This document shows positions 45,829-58,374 of a DNA stretch of 64,000 bases, in pieces (the first letter of the stretch is position 1; every line of letters starts with the position of its first letter). The notes below the pieces were generated by a model. That model worked only from the letters and a program-made list of their open reading frames with translations. It was not told the origin of the DNA and searched no databases. A program made the position numbers and the translations under genes. Origin of the DNA: Rhizoctonia solani. Taxonomy: Eukaryota > Basidiomycota > Agaricomycetes > Cantharellales > Ceratobasidiaceae. The stretch spans positions 310,001 to 374,000 of the forward strand of contig NC_057379.1 in NCBI RefSeq assembly GCF_016906535.1, written 5' to 3'.

Positions 45829-47054
45829 AGCACTGGGGACTGGGGGAGAGTGTTCGAACCTACACCCGTTTATATTACAGTGGACTCTCACTCCATAATA
45901 GCTCATTCCATGTTCCTTTTGAGAGACTTTATCACCATTTAGCCAATAGGATGGCTGGAATCCCGGTTTCAGCCACCTTGATTGGAGCCCATCAAAGAGC
46001 ATGGAACGAGAGTCTACTATATTAAAGTGTATACGACACATAGTATCACTATTCGCCACCCGTGGATAATTTGCAACATGTACAAAGAGCGAAGAACGTC
46101 AACGGGTGCAGAATGCGAGTACTGTAGGAAACTGTTGCTTCCATGAAATCAATCAGGTCGTACCCCACATGTGATCAGGCTTATATACAATAGAGGTATC
46201 CGACCACACCTCTTCGCTGGGGCCGAGGGTGCAGCTGCTCTACGGGGCCCCGAAAATCTCTGGAGCGCTCCGGGACTCGCTATTGTCGGCGAGCATTCCG
46301 GAGCGTTTGGTATGACGCTCGGAAGTGCTCGTGGAGTGCTCCCAAGTGCTCGCCGAGCAATCCGGATCCGTCGGATCCTAACGAGGAGGCTCCCAAAACC
46401 GGAGCACTCCAGAGCGCTCCCGGGTTTTTGGGGCCCCCGTAGAGTGGTTCTCTTGATCGTGCAGCATTCAGTTTTTCAATCAAGAATTTAGAACCGAAAT
46501 ACTTACTGTAAATTCCGAGTTACAAAATCCGTTCAGTTTCGGTGTGAAATATCCACCCAAAACTTACGCATCGGGAGTCTCGCATTCAACCCGAGTAATG
46601 CAATAAATAAGCCTTCAGCTCTTGTGGCGAGTCTCCGGAGTACGAAAAATCCGCGCTCAGAAGCCCAGAGCGCATAGTTGTAAGTAATAATCGGGTTTTA
46701 TCAACACTATACATATAAGCCGCGGTTTTTGTATCCAGAAATTTGCACTTTTGGGTTTGACAGTCCCTCTTGGTTGTGGTTGCTGCAGTGCTGTGCGGCG
46801 AATGACAGAATAGGGCCCAATATACAATCTATTAACGGAGAGAATACTTACGATGTGTTATACCACGCGTATACGTATTCGATCGAAAATACAACAGGTA
46901 AACTATTCCTTTGGGATCTATCGATGAGAAGGGCCAAGGAAACCGAAATAAATCACATGTGCATGAAGATCTAGAAAAGATAACAGACGCACTGAGATAG
47001 CATGTAAACAGTTTATTAACTACATATGACGTTATATAATTTTTAGATCATATG
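45829..47054. other. Intergenic stretch with a short inverted-repeat element
   Basis: It holds the 207-bp element at 46238-46444, listed separately, and otherwise no gene. Confidence 0.5.
46238..46444. mobile_element. MITE-like element with G+C-rich inverted termini
   Basis: The ends are inverted copies. The left starts CTCTACGGGGCCCCGAAAA, and the reverse complement of the right starts CTCTACGGGGGCCCCAAAAA. Both continue into a segment with GGAGCGCTC. The inside is packed with short palindromic variants of GGAGCGCTCC and GAGCACTCC. There is no reading frame for a protein. The TA inside the termini could be a TA target duplication, as for the Plavaka element, but the two sets of termini differ. 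It is probably a non-autonomous DNA transposon; the family is unknown to me. Confidence 0.65.
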
Positions 47055-48256
47055 CTAAGACCGAGGCAAGAATAGATGCTTCAGGGTGGCATTCCTTCTA
47101 ATCGAATTCTCGTCTCCCTTGACAGATAATCTCAAGAGTTCTAACCCTGTCAAGGCTAACTCTTTGAGTTTGGTCTCATCCTGATCTCTGGCCCATGGCG
47201 CAACAGTACCAAGGCCCATGAGGTCAATCCCAGTGGCGATTGCCATTCTCCTGGAATCGAGATCACGATGTCGATGATATGCTTTATGCACAGATGCGAC
47301 GAACAAGCGTTCGATACTGGGGCTATAAAGACGCGTAATTGATACAGTCATCGCTGTCAACTCCCCGATATCCACTTCAGGATAACTGGCTCGAGCCATC
47401 TCCAAATCAGTAAGATATATACGCATGTCGCGACCCTCTGACGGCGGAGATACCAAGACATTATCTATGAAAGATTTTAGGATGATATCAACGTAGACGT
47501 CCCACAGATACTCACGTAATGAGCAGTCACCCATGACTAGGACACCGCCATCCGTTAAGGCCTCCTGTTGCTCCTTCGCAACGAGATCATCCATCCAGGT
47601 TTCACGTATTTGAAACCGATCAGCGGTCAAGTTGAGGCATAAGTGGTGGATATCGACGCTTTGTCGAATCACACTTGGGTTAAGCGCAAAATATGCGCGG
47701 AGCGCTGCTTGTTCAGGAAGTGCGGACCAGTGGTGGAAGCGCCCGACGAAGTCACCAAGAGCCCATCCAACGGTTTCAGCAAACTTGTGTATCCCTCCGA
47801 ATTCGGTTAAATTTGAATGCCCTTGTTGCAATATCTGGACCACAGGAAGAAGGGGGCCAAGGTCGGTCATAAAGATTGTGTGCGTTTCTTGATCATATTC
47901 AAGGGGCCGAGGCAATTGAACCATACTGTCTGAACCAAATAGTCCCGAAGTGGCTACTGCCGAAAGGGCTTCGTACTCATGGTCCTAGCCAGAGATACGT
48001 TTTAGCCTATGAAAACTGTGGCTTAGAATAAACTCACTGCGCGCTCGACACCCCATTTCATGGGCTCGTAAGCAGATGGGTAGCCTTCGAAGTGTTTGAT
48101 TACGATGGACTTATCCCCTGTTTCCAAAGGACTCTTGAGCACAACTCGGTAGATGAAAGCCGAAGAGCCTCCCGAAAGTAACTGGACATTAGCAGCAACG
48201 AAACGAGTGCTCTTGAGGTACACAAGAACGCCTTCGGGGGACTTGAAGTTGTACAT
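47055..48256 (-). CDS. APH-fold phosphotransferase-like protein, copy 3
   Basis: An intact paralogue of the broken gene at 44573-45828. Exon 1, from ATG 48256, gives MYNFKSPEGVLVYLKSTRF, LLSGGSSAFIYRVVL and KSIVIKHFE, with the ATP-binding Lys. Exon 2 gives RPLEYDQETHTIFMTDLG, VGWALGDFVGRFHHW and VMGDCSL. Over a GTGAGT...TAG intron this becomes GDCSLHNVLV, matching the catalytic loop with its Asp and Asn. The last exon has YLTDLEMARASYPEVDIGE and runs to 47055. In this copy and copy 2, the usual Trp after the Mg-binding Asp is Leu (DLE instead of DWE). An in-frame ATG lies further upstream (48340), but the conserved start MYN favours 48256. The substrate is unknown. Confidence 0.8.
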
Positions 48257-49307
48257 GGCGATGAAAAGAATACAGCTTAAGAGAGCACTGGGGTGAGGGC
48301 ACCCGTCACGATGGAAGACTCTTATAGTAGGACTATTCATATCATCTTAATTCTTTGAAGGGCTGGTTAGCTAAGTACGTCATGCATTACCCGTAGGTTG
48401 GTTCGCTGGAGAAAGAGGAGACGCGATTTGCGCTCGTTAAATCAATCATGTCATGTCGACCAGCTCGTACGATGGATCGTCAAGCGGACGTCAAGCGGTT
48501 TCTAGTTTTGAATTAAACCCGATGATATCGTTGGTAAGAATAGCCACTATCTCGTCTATAGTAAGCCCAGCCGGTCCAGGTCAAGGTTCAGAGGCAATTA
48601 TGCGCAGCCAAGCAGCAACTTGGACCGTAATAATCAGAATCCGAGTTATGGAGTCGTGTTTCTGTAGCCGAGCCGAATAGTCTAATGCGATAAAGCGCGT
48701 CAAGGCGTATCAAGTCTTTATGTCATGAAACAAAAAGCCCGGTCAACGCTCCTATTCACGAAACCATGTTCATATATAGAAGCTCGAGATTTTTATTTTA
48801 TTTTCAAAAAAAGCTCATTAGAGTGAACGATGGCGGCTGATGGGGTCGGAGTCTTGTATTTTCACGATCGAGGCCAGAGACGAACACAGTATATGCGTAA
48901 TGGATCAGGGTTCAAGAACAATATGAACAACACACTCAGATTGAATTCGAATTTCCGGTGAACAAAGCGCTTGGAAGTTCGAAATTATCAGTAGCCATCC
49001 CTTGGAAGGCATACTCTGTTTTCCCTTCTCCACGCCTTGGGAGTACCTGGGCATAAAACGATTGCTTCCAATCGTAGCCTCAAATCAGCGATTATTCAAC
49101 GCCAGGTCGTCGGGGCGCGATCGATCGACAAAGGAAGACACAAATGGAGGATCGATGTCTAAACGTTCCCTGGAACACTTGTTTATAAGGTACACCGCAT
49201 GCAAAATCAGCGGGAAAATATACATTACAAAAGGTAACCACAAATCAATCACAAAGATTTCCACGAATGGTACAGGTCAAGGTTACACAAAAGGAGCATC
49301 AGCCTGG
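48257..49307. other. Intergenic stretch
   Basis: About 1.05 kb between APH copy 3 and the 3' end of the decapping gene. No gene, RNA or repeat is seen. Confidence 0.5.
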
Positions 49308-51395
49308 TCAAGTCTTGCGCGTTTGAGCAATTTTATAGTCGTTGTAAAGTTGATCGACGAATTCTTGTTCGTTCTAAATATAGAATAGTTGGGATTCAAA
49401 ATTATGATAGAGAGACAAGGATCAGTGACTCACCAGCAAGGCATAGATCGATTGAAGGAACAACTGCTTATCCACAACACCGTCATCCCACTCAATTCCT
49501 TGCATCAACACGTCACCAGCAATTTGCCTATCGAGGTTCACTGTGTCGCCATTGCGTCCCTCTGACCCGTTCGCGCCACCTCGCCCGTTTCTACGCCGCC
49601 GTTGGCGTTTTGGACTCGGACCTTTTCCTCGATTCCCTCGACCGTCGTAGAAAATCTCGTCTTCGGCCTCCTCATCTACCCCCATAGCATAGACCTTTTC
49701 TTCCTCTCCATTCTCACCAGCAGGGAATCGGTTACTGACATGGGGCCGGGTAGGATCTGGATGATAAACCGGGCCAGTGTCGCTTTGAAACGGCACTAGT
49801 GCCCGCCCCGCCCGAGGTTTGTTGCGTACGCTACCGTTGAGTGCGGTTAGTACATCATCGGCAGCCTGTGAGGTGCTGCGTGAATGAGTAGCATCTTCGT
49901 CGAACACTGACATGCGGTGTGAATGCGAGTGGGTGTGGTGTGGTCTTGGGGACGTGTCGGTAGCGTAACCCCGGCGAGTGTTATTGCGTCTCCGCTCGCT
50001 CTTGGGCTCAGGAGTTACTTTGGCACTATGAATTATAGCGGGATCGGCAGGGAGTGTAGATATAATTGGGGGCGGCGTCGAGGGTGCTCGGGTGTGCCTG
50101 GAATTGTACGGCTGCGAGACTGGAGGAACTGATTGTGTACTGGTGGATGGCTGTGGCCCAGTACTTAGATTAGCAAATAGTTGCGCTAGAAGGTCGCCCC
50201 CCTTACTCGAAGTAGGAGATTGAGTAGTCGACTGAGACGGATTGGCCGAAGCCGAGGAAGCCGGAGCGCTAAAATTGCTAAATGTGCTGGACGACTGGGA
50301 CTGAGGCACTGTGAACGAGCCGGAGGCAGAGAGATTGGTCGAAGTGGGTTGAACTACTGCAGGAGCGCGGGTGGGAGATGCCATAGCGAATAGACTATCC
50401 AGTAATGCCTGCCCCCGAAGAGGACCGGTGGGCGTAGGCTGAGAGGATGGCTGGGCGGGTTGAAACGCACTACTAGAGGGTGTGGGTCCTTGACTAGGCT
50501 GCGATGAATACAGGGTTGTTTGAGCAGCTACAGTGGCGGTGGTCGCAGAGCCCACAGAAGCGGATGAGCTCAGGCGAGCAAATAGATCGTTCAGAGATTG
50601 CATCCCTCCTGCCTCGTTTGTTGTCTGACTGATGCCAGACGAACTACCGGTTGCCGGAGACGCGACAGAGTTAGTAGTAGTTTTTATCGCTGGCGAGGGG
50701 GATGATATGGCAGGTTGCGCTTGGTCGCCGCCGAAAACATCAGTGGGATTGTAGAAAGCTTCTGTAGATCCCCTCTTGATATGTGCATGGAGGCTAGCAG
50801 GTGTGAGTAAACAAAAAGTTGGGGTATCTAGCAAACATACTCAAGAAGGGTTTTCCCTAGATGGTTCCGATGATCGGGATCACTGGCCCATAGGCCCATA
50901 ACGGGAGCTACAAAGGTGATGAGAGCGATAGTCGAATTGCGTACACGTTGCATATTCACCGTCTTTGCTTCCTTTTGCTCGAAAAATAACATAACTCTCC
51001 AAAACTTCCAAGTTGTCCTCTGGCGTCAATAGGTGCATGTAATTGTGAGAGGACGACCTATTTAGAATAAAGAAGCCGTAACGGGGTGAACCTCGGCTAT
51101 ATGGATAGATAAGATTTATGTCATATAAGTTTAAGAATCAAACTCACCGGTCAAACAAGAACAGACTTCCCTCCACAGAGGTTTTGGACCATTGGGTGGC
51201 CGAGTACTGCATCAGCATGACATAGGGCACCTGTGCAAGAAATGAGCCAGCTGACCAACACCAGGTGCCAAGTGTTAGTTAAAGACAAACACATACCTGA
51301 TCCCATATACAAATAATATCCGGGTCATGACGCTGAATAACTTTAAGATTCCAAGCCTTTCGAGAGGCCGCAGACATGGATGTTTCGTGAGGCAT
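49308..51395 (-). CDS. DCP1: mRNA-decapping activator DCP1-like
   Basis: DCP1 activates the DCP2 decapping enzyme in mRNA decay, in the cytoplasm and P-bodies. From ATG 51395 the short exons give AWNLKVIQRHDPDIICIWD, VPYVMLMQYS, QWSKTSVEGSLFLFDRSSS, YMHLLTPEDNLEVLESYVIF. This is the EVH1-like DCP1 fold, with the Gln-Trp-x-Lys and Glu-Gly-x-Leu-Phe segments typical of the family. The long exon 50834-49422 is Ser/Thr/Pro/Gln-rich and disordered, as in other fungi. It ends with WDDGVVDKQLFLQSIYALL, the start of the trimerisation segment. A GTGAGT...TAG intron leads to NEQEFVDQLYNDYKIAQTRK and a stop at 49308. The product is about 640 residues, longer than yeast DCP1 because of the middle region. 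Confidence 0.82.
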
Positions 51396-54276
51396 TGTGA
51401 TGTGTTACAAATGAGACAAGATCCTTGCTGATTGAAGCCACGAGACACAAGTAATAATTCAGAGATTGTGACCGGTTAGTTACAGTTAGATAGCAAACTG
51501 GGCAAAAGACATGAATGACGATCGTGGTTGAGTTGTCGTGCCCCCACCAAGCGCTGGCTCACAAATGTTTTGATTTGTCAGCGGTGTACCAATCTAATTT
51601 ACCTGCAACAATGTAACCTTGGACACAGACGTGGCTGGAAACAAATGGTGAAGCAATTGGTAGTTACTATGGCCAATATATAGCTCACTCACGCGAAATT
51701 TAGGAAATGTATTTTCATACTGGTAATACAAAGGGGTGGTTGTACGCAAAGTTCAAGTCAGGGGAAGGTGAGAACCTATTGCATGTTTTGCAGGTACCGA
51801 CGGCCAAAGGAGGAGAAGGGAATAAAATCTGTTCGCTATGGCTTTTCTCTTTGACTACTATGATGAACAGAATCAGGTATATTTCCCAGCCCAAGGTTTG
51901 ACCAACTGTCTCTCTCCATCAAACCCCTACGATAATTCAGTACTCGTGACAATGGACTCTACATACCTACTCACTTATTCATTCGGCACTCTAGATAGTC
52001 TTTGTTCAAATGCCGACAAGGAGTACTGTCGCTTTTATTCTTCAATAGGCACTGCAAGTAATTCGTCATGTATGCTTTACATTCGCCTATGGCTACGTTA
52101 GATGCACCCCGATCAATACCGCCGGCGTCACATTACCTTCATGGTCTAAGGGAAACGACCCGCGATCCGGGGGAGTTGCAGTAAATGGAGAAAACGTGGG
52201 AGGTCGGCCAAACGACATTTATTGATTACTTGAGTTGCAGATGAATCTGCCGGTTACACCTACAGATTTAAAGCTGTTTTCATATAACGGTCCCACTGTA
52301 GATCTTACCACCGAATAAAATAGCTTAAAACACTGAATGTGGCTCGAACCAATGTGTCTGGGAGGGAAATACGAATTGCAGGCTGGTGACATTAAGCGCC
52401 GTAAACTTATACATGCTGCCCCATCAATGGAAGCTACGATCTTAGAGTACTCGAGTTCTTCTGGAATGGTTGCATTTGCAAAATAAGGTAATACAGCCTC
52501 GAAATGGCGCTGTATTTTTCTCCCGTTCTAAGAAATAGCTGTGGCGTGTAAGATTATAACCAAGCATCAGTGTTAGAATTTACGAAACCCCTGTCGGTTA
52601 GGCGCAAATTCCGGTATTTATATAGCTCATATCTCCGATTTTCATCCGGGTATACTGACACATAAGTTAGAAAGACATTATATTATGTATGGATTTACAG
52701 GTTTGTCGGCAATTCTTTGCGGAAATCAAGATCCCGAGTGGAATCTGACACGGCTGTAACTCCCCGGAAGTAAGTGTGGGGTCAATGGACTAGGGTTCTC
52801 GCTCTCGGGTTCTCCTCGGGCTATGACTGGCGATGGGCGCGATAGTTTGGTTTTCCCTGAATTTCTGCCTATCAATAACTGTTTCCGCAATGATCATATC
52901 TTCCACGTTACTCACATGACCTAGTGGTTCCATCACGAGCCGCCGCCAACATGAATTGGTGCGGCGATTTGCGATTCCAAGCTAGGCTTGTAAGCTATCA
53001 TCGCCAATCAGTTGTTTGAATGCGCATATATATCAATTTTTGACATGCTTCCTACCTCTTGATTTGATGGTGTGGTGATTGTGTGAAGCAGAATACCTGA
53101 TGACCGCTCCCAGATGTATATCTTGCCAGCTGACGCAATCGCCTCAGTATCATTTGGTCATACCAAGAGCATTGTGCACAAACCTCTGGATGCAGCAAGA
53201 ACAAATGTGTCTTTAGGACCGCCAAAGAAACTAGGACCCGCGAACTTGACTGTGTTCTTTAATTATGGAGTATAAATTATATTTGATTGCAAGCGTGAAT
53301 TTGCTGCAATGTACCTCGGTTATATATGCTATAGTCAAAGTGTCTAGTCAGTACACATGTTCAAGGAACGCATCTGTACGCACTCTGTGAAATTGATAAT
53401 TTGCACTTTTTCTTTCCGTGCACATCATTGTTGACTTCATCAATACGCCAAGTCTGTGGGGGTACTTTATTCCCATAAGAAATAAGAGCATAATTGCCCA
53501 GCGCTGTCTAAAAAAGGTCTGGTTACCAACTAAGGGTTAAGAAATGCACACATACTAATGCAATGCTCCAAACGTTCTGTAAAAGGGGAGCTTGACTGTG
53601 AAACTTGTTAGATAAAAACAGGAAGTGACAGCTTCTTTGTGGATGTGTGTAACAAATAGGTAACTGTCTTCATTATTGTTATCTTACTTCTGTCCGTTAC
53701 TTGTTACATACATAAGCCACTCAATTGTTGGTAATATTATTGGTCATGTATAGTACTTGTTTCTTGTTAAGAGACTTGTACCCAAAAGAATTTGTATCTA
53801 CTTTGCTTCAAACTACAAATACAAGTGACTTATGGATTGTCATTCAGCTTGATTAAGTTGTCTGATTAATCTCTATATTACATTGTATTCACAAAGCTAA
53901 CATTTTTGACATACCAAAAAGCACTTACACTCTAGTGAGTGACCACAAAAATTTCTACACTAGTCTATAACTGTACATTGGGTTGGCTGCTGGTTGTACC
54001 AGTATTAGACTAACTGATAACTCATTTAGATCACCCTATAGCAATATGTCTTGCATCATGCACAGCAGACAGACATACAACCCTGGGCAGGTGCCAGCAG
54101 CTCCCAAATGTTGCAGACCCAAGTTGGCTTCCACCATGGGAACCAAGACATCTGAAAGACAAGGTGAGTACAAGAATAATGAAAGAGCAAGGTTGATCAC
54201 CTTTGGCTCTATACCTGGGACAGAAACCCTGGAAGGTTCACTGGTACTCAATGGTACTGGTAAATGTAAAGGAGTG
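51396..54276. other. Gene-free stretch before the repeat-rich region
   Basis: About 2.9 kb with only short unrelated frames. It becomes AT-rich from about 53300. No gene, RNA gene or clear repeat is supported. Confidence 0.5.
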
Positions 54277-54958
54277 TGTCCTGGACACAGTCACATGACC
54301 AGTACAAGTGGTTGCATGCTGGCCCAAGCCCAAATTTGGGGGGTAGCAGGTGTAATCATGGGTTGTCAGCAGAGGAATAATAGGGCTCTATGGCTTAGTT
54401 GCTGTAAATTGGGGGAAAAGGGGTTGAGACTCTGGTGCTGAGCAGAGTCTGTGTTGGAAGATTTCCTAATTTCCAAGCTAAGTAAAGAAGTAGCTTCTTT
54501 AGGGTTCTCTGGGTCTAGCTATCTTGAATACAATCAACTACAGATATATCCTTTCTCAGTGTAAAGTGTCTTAGTAAGTATTTCTCTAAGAGCAAGAGTA
54601 CTGGCTCAGGTTCCCTTTGGCAGAGATAGTTATGTAAGTTTCACTCCTAGTTGCAGGAACTAACTGGTTACTTAGTATATATCCTTCTTTAAGGATGATT
54701 GCCTTCTGTTCACTTAACCTAAGAACTCTGTATCAGGTCTACAACCTTTCCACACTATGGGTACTTGGGAGATCCACTTATACAAGTTTAAGTTATTTGA
54801 AATCTTGAGGCACAATATATCACACAATTGAGGGGGGCAAGCCCAAACCCAAGAGTGACAGTCAACAGTAACAGTGAGGTGGAGTAAAGTAAGGTGGTGC
54901 CCTCCAAGGGTATGCAAGAGTCCCCTTTTATACCCTAGAGTGGCAAGGTTACTGAGTC
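54277..54958 (+). repeat. Left arm of a long palindrome
   Basis: This segment recurs in inverted form at 55693-56957 once the solo LTR at 55839-56408 is removed. For 54277-54825 against 56409-56957 both arms are 549 bp long, and I noted one substitution on reading them. The next 130 bp also match, with a small insertion or deletion. It starts TGTCC, so the arms could be LTRs of one family placed head to head. Confidence 0.8.
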
Positions 54959-55065
54959 ATTCACCTAGTCAGAGCATGAATATGACTTGCTTAGGACTGT
55001 GCTTCCTAAGACTTTGATTGGTGGGTGGGAAGGCACAGATATGACTAGGATGGAATGTGACTGCT
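54954..55065 (+). repeat. Direct repeat, copy A
   Basis: The stretch beginning GAGTCATTCACCTAGTCAGA recurs in the same orientation at 56958-57073, with a few changes and a 4-5 bp insertion. The second copy is followed at once by an LTR. Confidence 0.75.
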
Positions 55066-55692
55066 CTTGGGTTGAACTGCAATTAGTTAAAAAATAGAAA
55101 CATCTAAATACATGACTCAGTCTATCAAGAAATGCTTGGCAGCCAATGAGCACTTAGAGTGAGTCATTAGTGTGAGTCATTCTGGTGGCAAGCAGAATGA
55201 CTCATAAGCAGGATTTGCAGTGCCACTAGAAATTACTAGATAAGGAGAACCTTAGTAATCTCATGAGAGGTATGACTCAACTAAGCTAGGAATAAGGTTC
55301 ATTTCCCAAGTTAGAGCTAGTCATGTGATGAGCTAGATGTAAAGATACAAACATAATGATTAGTAAGGTACTTGAGCCACATAGATAGAATCTTGTGAAG
55401 CTAATATCTCCATGAGATCTTATCGTATGAGCACGTGACAGGCAGCGTTAGAACGAGCGGAAGGAGCTCTATTGAACGATATGTAACACATACAGTTGAT
55501 ATGAGCGTTACATAGAGTAATGACAGGAATAATGGAAAATAGGAGTCAAATGGCCATTAAATCAGAAAGTCAGATATATACAGATTATTGTGGATGGTGA
55601 GCTGTGAATGCAAAAATGTGTGATACATAACAATGGCTTAGTGGTCAAGCTGGTTCAATTCCAGCTAGTTCTATTTTTGTCTGTTTATGACA

Positions 55693-56957
55693 GACTCAGT
55701 AACCTTGCCACTCTAGGGTATAAAAGGGGACTCTTGCATACCCTTGGAGGGCACCCTTCACTCTTACCACTTTACTCCACCTTACTGTTACTGTTGACTG
55801 TCACTCTTGGGTTTGGGCTTGCCCCCCTCAACTGTGTGTGTCCTAGACGTCCTTAAGGGGCATCAAGGCAGTGGGCGCTTGTGGCCGTATGGAACTAAGT
55901 AGGAACTGCTTAAGGCAGTGAGTGTACTACCTACAACAACAAGCCAACTAACTACAGTGACAAGATGCTATAAGGTGTTGATGAGCTACCTAAGTACAGC
56001 AAGGACAACGCTTAAGGTGTGTATCTAAGTATTTTACTGGCCTAAGGCCTTGTACAGTGAAGGGGATGCAACAAGAGGTAATTGACCTGGGTGTTACCAT
56101 GGTTGGTTGGCCTCCTTATATATTACAGGGGTGAGCTATTTACAAATACATAATATGCAAAACTATAACCAATAAGAACCCCGCTCTGCAGTTGGTCTTA
56201 CTCATGCATACGTGTCACTGACATGTCATGATGATGTCATAGGTGGAGGTGGCTATGTATGCTGATTAAGCGCAGATGGGGACGTGGCTTGGCATTTAGC
56301 GTATGAGATAAGCGCCAAGGTCATGTGATTGAAAATGTTGTCTGTTTAACTTTGTTTAAGTTTGAGAAAATTGGAATAAATTCTGTGGTATTGATTGTGT
56401 CTACAACAGTGTGATATATTGTGCCTTGAGATTTCAAATAACTTAAACTTGTATAAGTGGATCTCCCAAGTACCCATAGTGTGGAAAGGTTGTAGACCTG
56501 ATACAGAGTTCTTAGGTTAAGTGAACAGAAGGCAATCATCCTTAAAGAAGGATATATACTAAGTAACCAGTTAGTTCCTGCAACTAGGAGTGAAACTTAC
56601 ATAACTATCTCTGCCAAAGGGAACCTGAGCCAGTACTCTTGCTCTTAGAGAAATACTTACTAAGACACTTTACACTGAGAAAGGATATATCTGTAGTTGA
56701 TTGTATTCAAGATAGCTAGACCCAGAGAACCCTAAAGAAGCTACTTCTTTACTTAGCTTGGAAATTAGGAAATCTTCCAACACAGACTCTGCTCAGCACC
56801 AGAGTCTCAACCCCTTTTCCCCCAATTTACAGCAACTAAGCCATAAAGCCCTATTATTCCTCTGCTGACAACCCATGATTACACCTGCTACCCCCCAAAT
56901 TTGGGCTTGGGCCAGCATGCAACCACTTGTACTGGTCATGTGACTGTGTCCAGGACA
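55693..56957 (-). repeat. Right arm of the long palindrome, interrupted by a solo LTR
   Basis: This is the reverse complement of 54277-54958 in two pieces, 55693-55838 and 56414-56957. The arms are separated by about 730 bp of unrelated sequence. A TATAAAAGG box lies in this arm near 55720 and also, inverted, in the left arm. Confidence 0.8.
55839..56408. mobile_element. Solo LTR of the chromovirus family, TSD GTGTG
   Basis: It starts TGTCCTAGACG and ends GTCTACAACA. GTGTG stands on both sides (55834-55838 and 56409-56413). It is about 570 bp long and similar along its whole length to the LTRs at 57074-58229 and 62757-63349. No internal element sequence adjoins it, so it arose by LTR-LTR recombination. 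It sits within the right arm of the palindrome. Confidence 0.88.
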
Positions 56958-57073
56958 GAGTCATTCACCTAGTCAGAGTATGAGTATGACTTGCTTAGGA
57001 CTGTGCTTCCTAACCTAAGACTTTGATTGGTGGGTGGGAAGGCACAGATATGACTAGGATGGGATGTGACTGC
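56958..57073 (+). repeat. Direct repeat, copy B
   Basis: This is the second copy of 54954-55065, starting directly after the right palindrome arm and ending at the LTR that starts at 57074. Confidence 0.75.
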
Positions 57074-58229
57074 TGTCCTAGATGTCTGTTAGGACGTCAA
57101 GGGGATGGCGCTTGTGGCTGCAGAGTACAAGACAAGAAAGTTGCTTAAGGCAACAACAAACCTAACTACAGCAACAAGCAGCTATCCTACAACAACAAGA
57201 CTGCTTATGGCAGTGATGAGCTATCTAAGTACAACAACAAAGCTGCTTAAGGCAGTATAGGACTATCTAAGTAGCTAACTAAGTGTTTACTGGGCTGTAA
57301 GGCCCTTGTACTCTAAGTGGATGCAACAAGAGGTAATCAACCTGGGTGTTACCATGGTCAGTTGGCCTCCTTATATATTCTACAAGTCTACTAATCACAA
57401 ATGCACTATATGCAATATCTAATCCAATAAGAACCCTGCTCCACAGTTGGCCTTACTCATGCATACATGTCACTGATGTGTCATGATGACATCATAGGTG
57501 GAGGTGGCTACATATGATGAGATAAGCGCAGATGGGGACGTGGCTTGGTGCTTAGCTGTCATAACCTCCTTACTTATACCATTGGAATTGCACAATTTTT
57601 CTATTATTTTTAGTATTTTTTACGGACTCAATATCTTTTGTTTTTTGATCATGTGATCTTGGCGCTTATTATGCCAAGATGCCGCGCCAAGATGCCGTGC
57701 CAAGGGTGCTTAGGAGAAATCCACGCTTCTGCGCAGCCCGCAGCAGGCTTCTCATTTGTCTTCTATACTTCTTTCTCTCACGCGCACAGACCATGTAAAT
57801 AGTGTGCTTTGTCTATATAAACAGCAGGGAAATTGCTTGGAGACACCAAGTCAATTTTACCTTGTCTCTTACTCATTAGAGAAGGTATCCAGCCAGCTAA
57901 GTAGCCGGCCCCCTAGGTAGTTCACACACTCACCCCTTGCATTTACCTACCACACCTCCCAGGCCTAAGGCCCCATCGCCCCCAGTAGATAGTAGTAGTC
58001 CGCCTTAAAGCGGTAGTAGTATAGCCTAAGATAGTAGATTACATAAGTTGCCTGTAGTAGTACGGCCTTAAGCGCCCGCTTCCACTAGCGTGTACCCACC
58101 TTACAGTGGTGTACACATTAGCGTATGATATAAGTGCCAAGGTCACGTGATTGAAATATTGTCTGATTGCCTTTGTTTAAATCCAAGAAATTAGGAATAA
58201 ATTCCCTTGGTATATGTGTGTCTACAACA
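57074..58229 (-). mobile_element. Chromovirus 3' LTR, split by a nested solo LTR
   Basis: The outer parts (57074-57556 and 58118-58229) match the LTR at 62757-63349. The middle is a foreign 561-bp solo LTR. At its right edge come a polypurine tract and a short piece of the polyprotein end, as in the resident chromovirus, so this is the 3' LTR of a truncated second copy in minus orientation. Confidence 0.82.
57557..58117 (+). mobile_element. Nested solo LTR of a different family, TSD TTAGC
   Basis: It starts TGTCATAACC, ends GTGTACACA, and has TTAGC on both sides (57552-57556 and 58118-58122). It has its own TATA-like box (CTATATAAAC near 57810). A partial inverted copy follows at 58375-58680. 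Its position inside an LTR shows that it inserted later than that LTR. Confidence 0.85.
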
Positions 58230-58374
58230 CTGCCCCCCCTCTAAGGGCCTTGGCAGCGCTGAGGGCCTTTTTCTTCATTTCTTCCTTGTATTTCTTTAAA
58301 AATTTCCCATGTTTTTTAGGTTCTCCTGGGGCTCCCATGTGTTTTCTTCTGACCCATACCCCTTCCATTTTTGT
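58230..58374 (-). pseudogene. Remnant of the chromovirus polyprotein 3' end
   Basis: A polypurine tract (minus-strand AGAGGGGGGGCAG type) and the last codons of a chromodomain polyprotein, similar to 63350-63500. The piece is cut off at the inverted LTR fragment that starts at about 58375. It is non-coding on its own. Confidence 0.7.

Noticed and set aside
53983..54441. A 152-codon plus-strand frame at the edge of the palindrome
   Set aside because: About a third of it lies in repeat sequence that recurs inverted, and the product has no domain and an unlikely composition.
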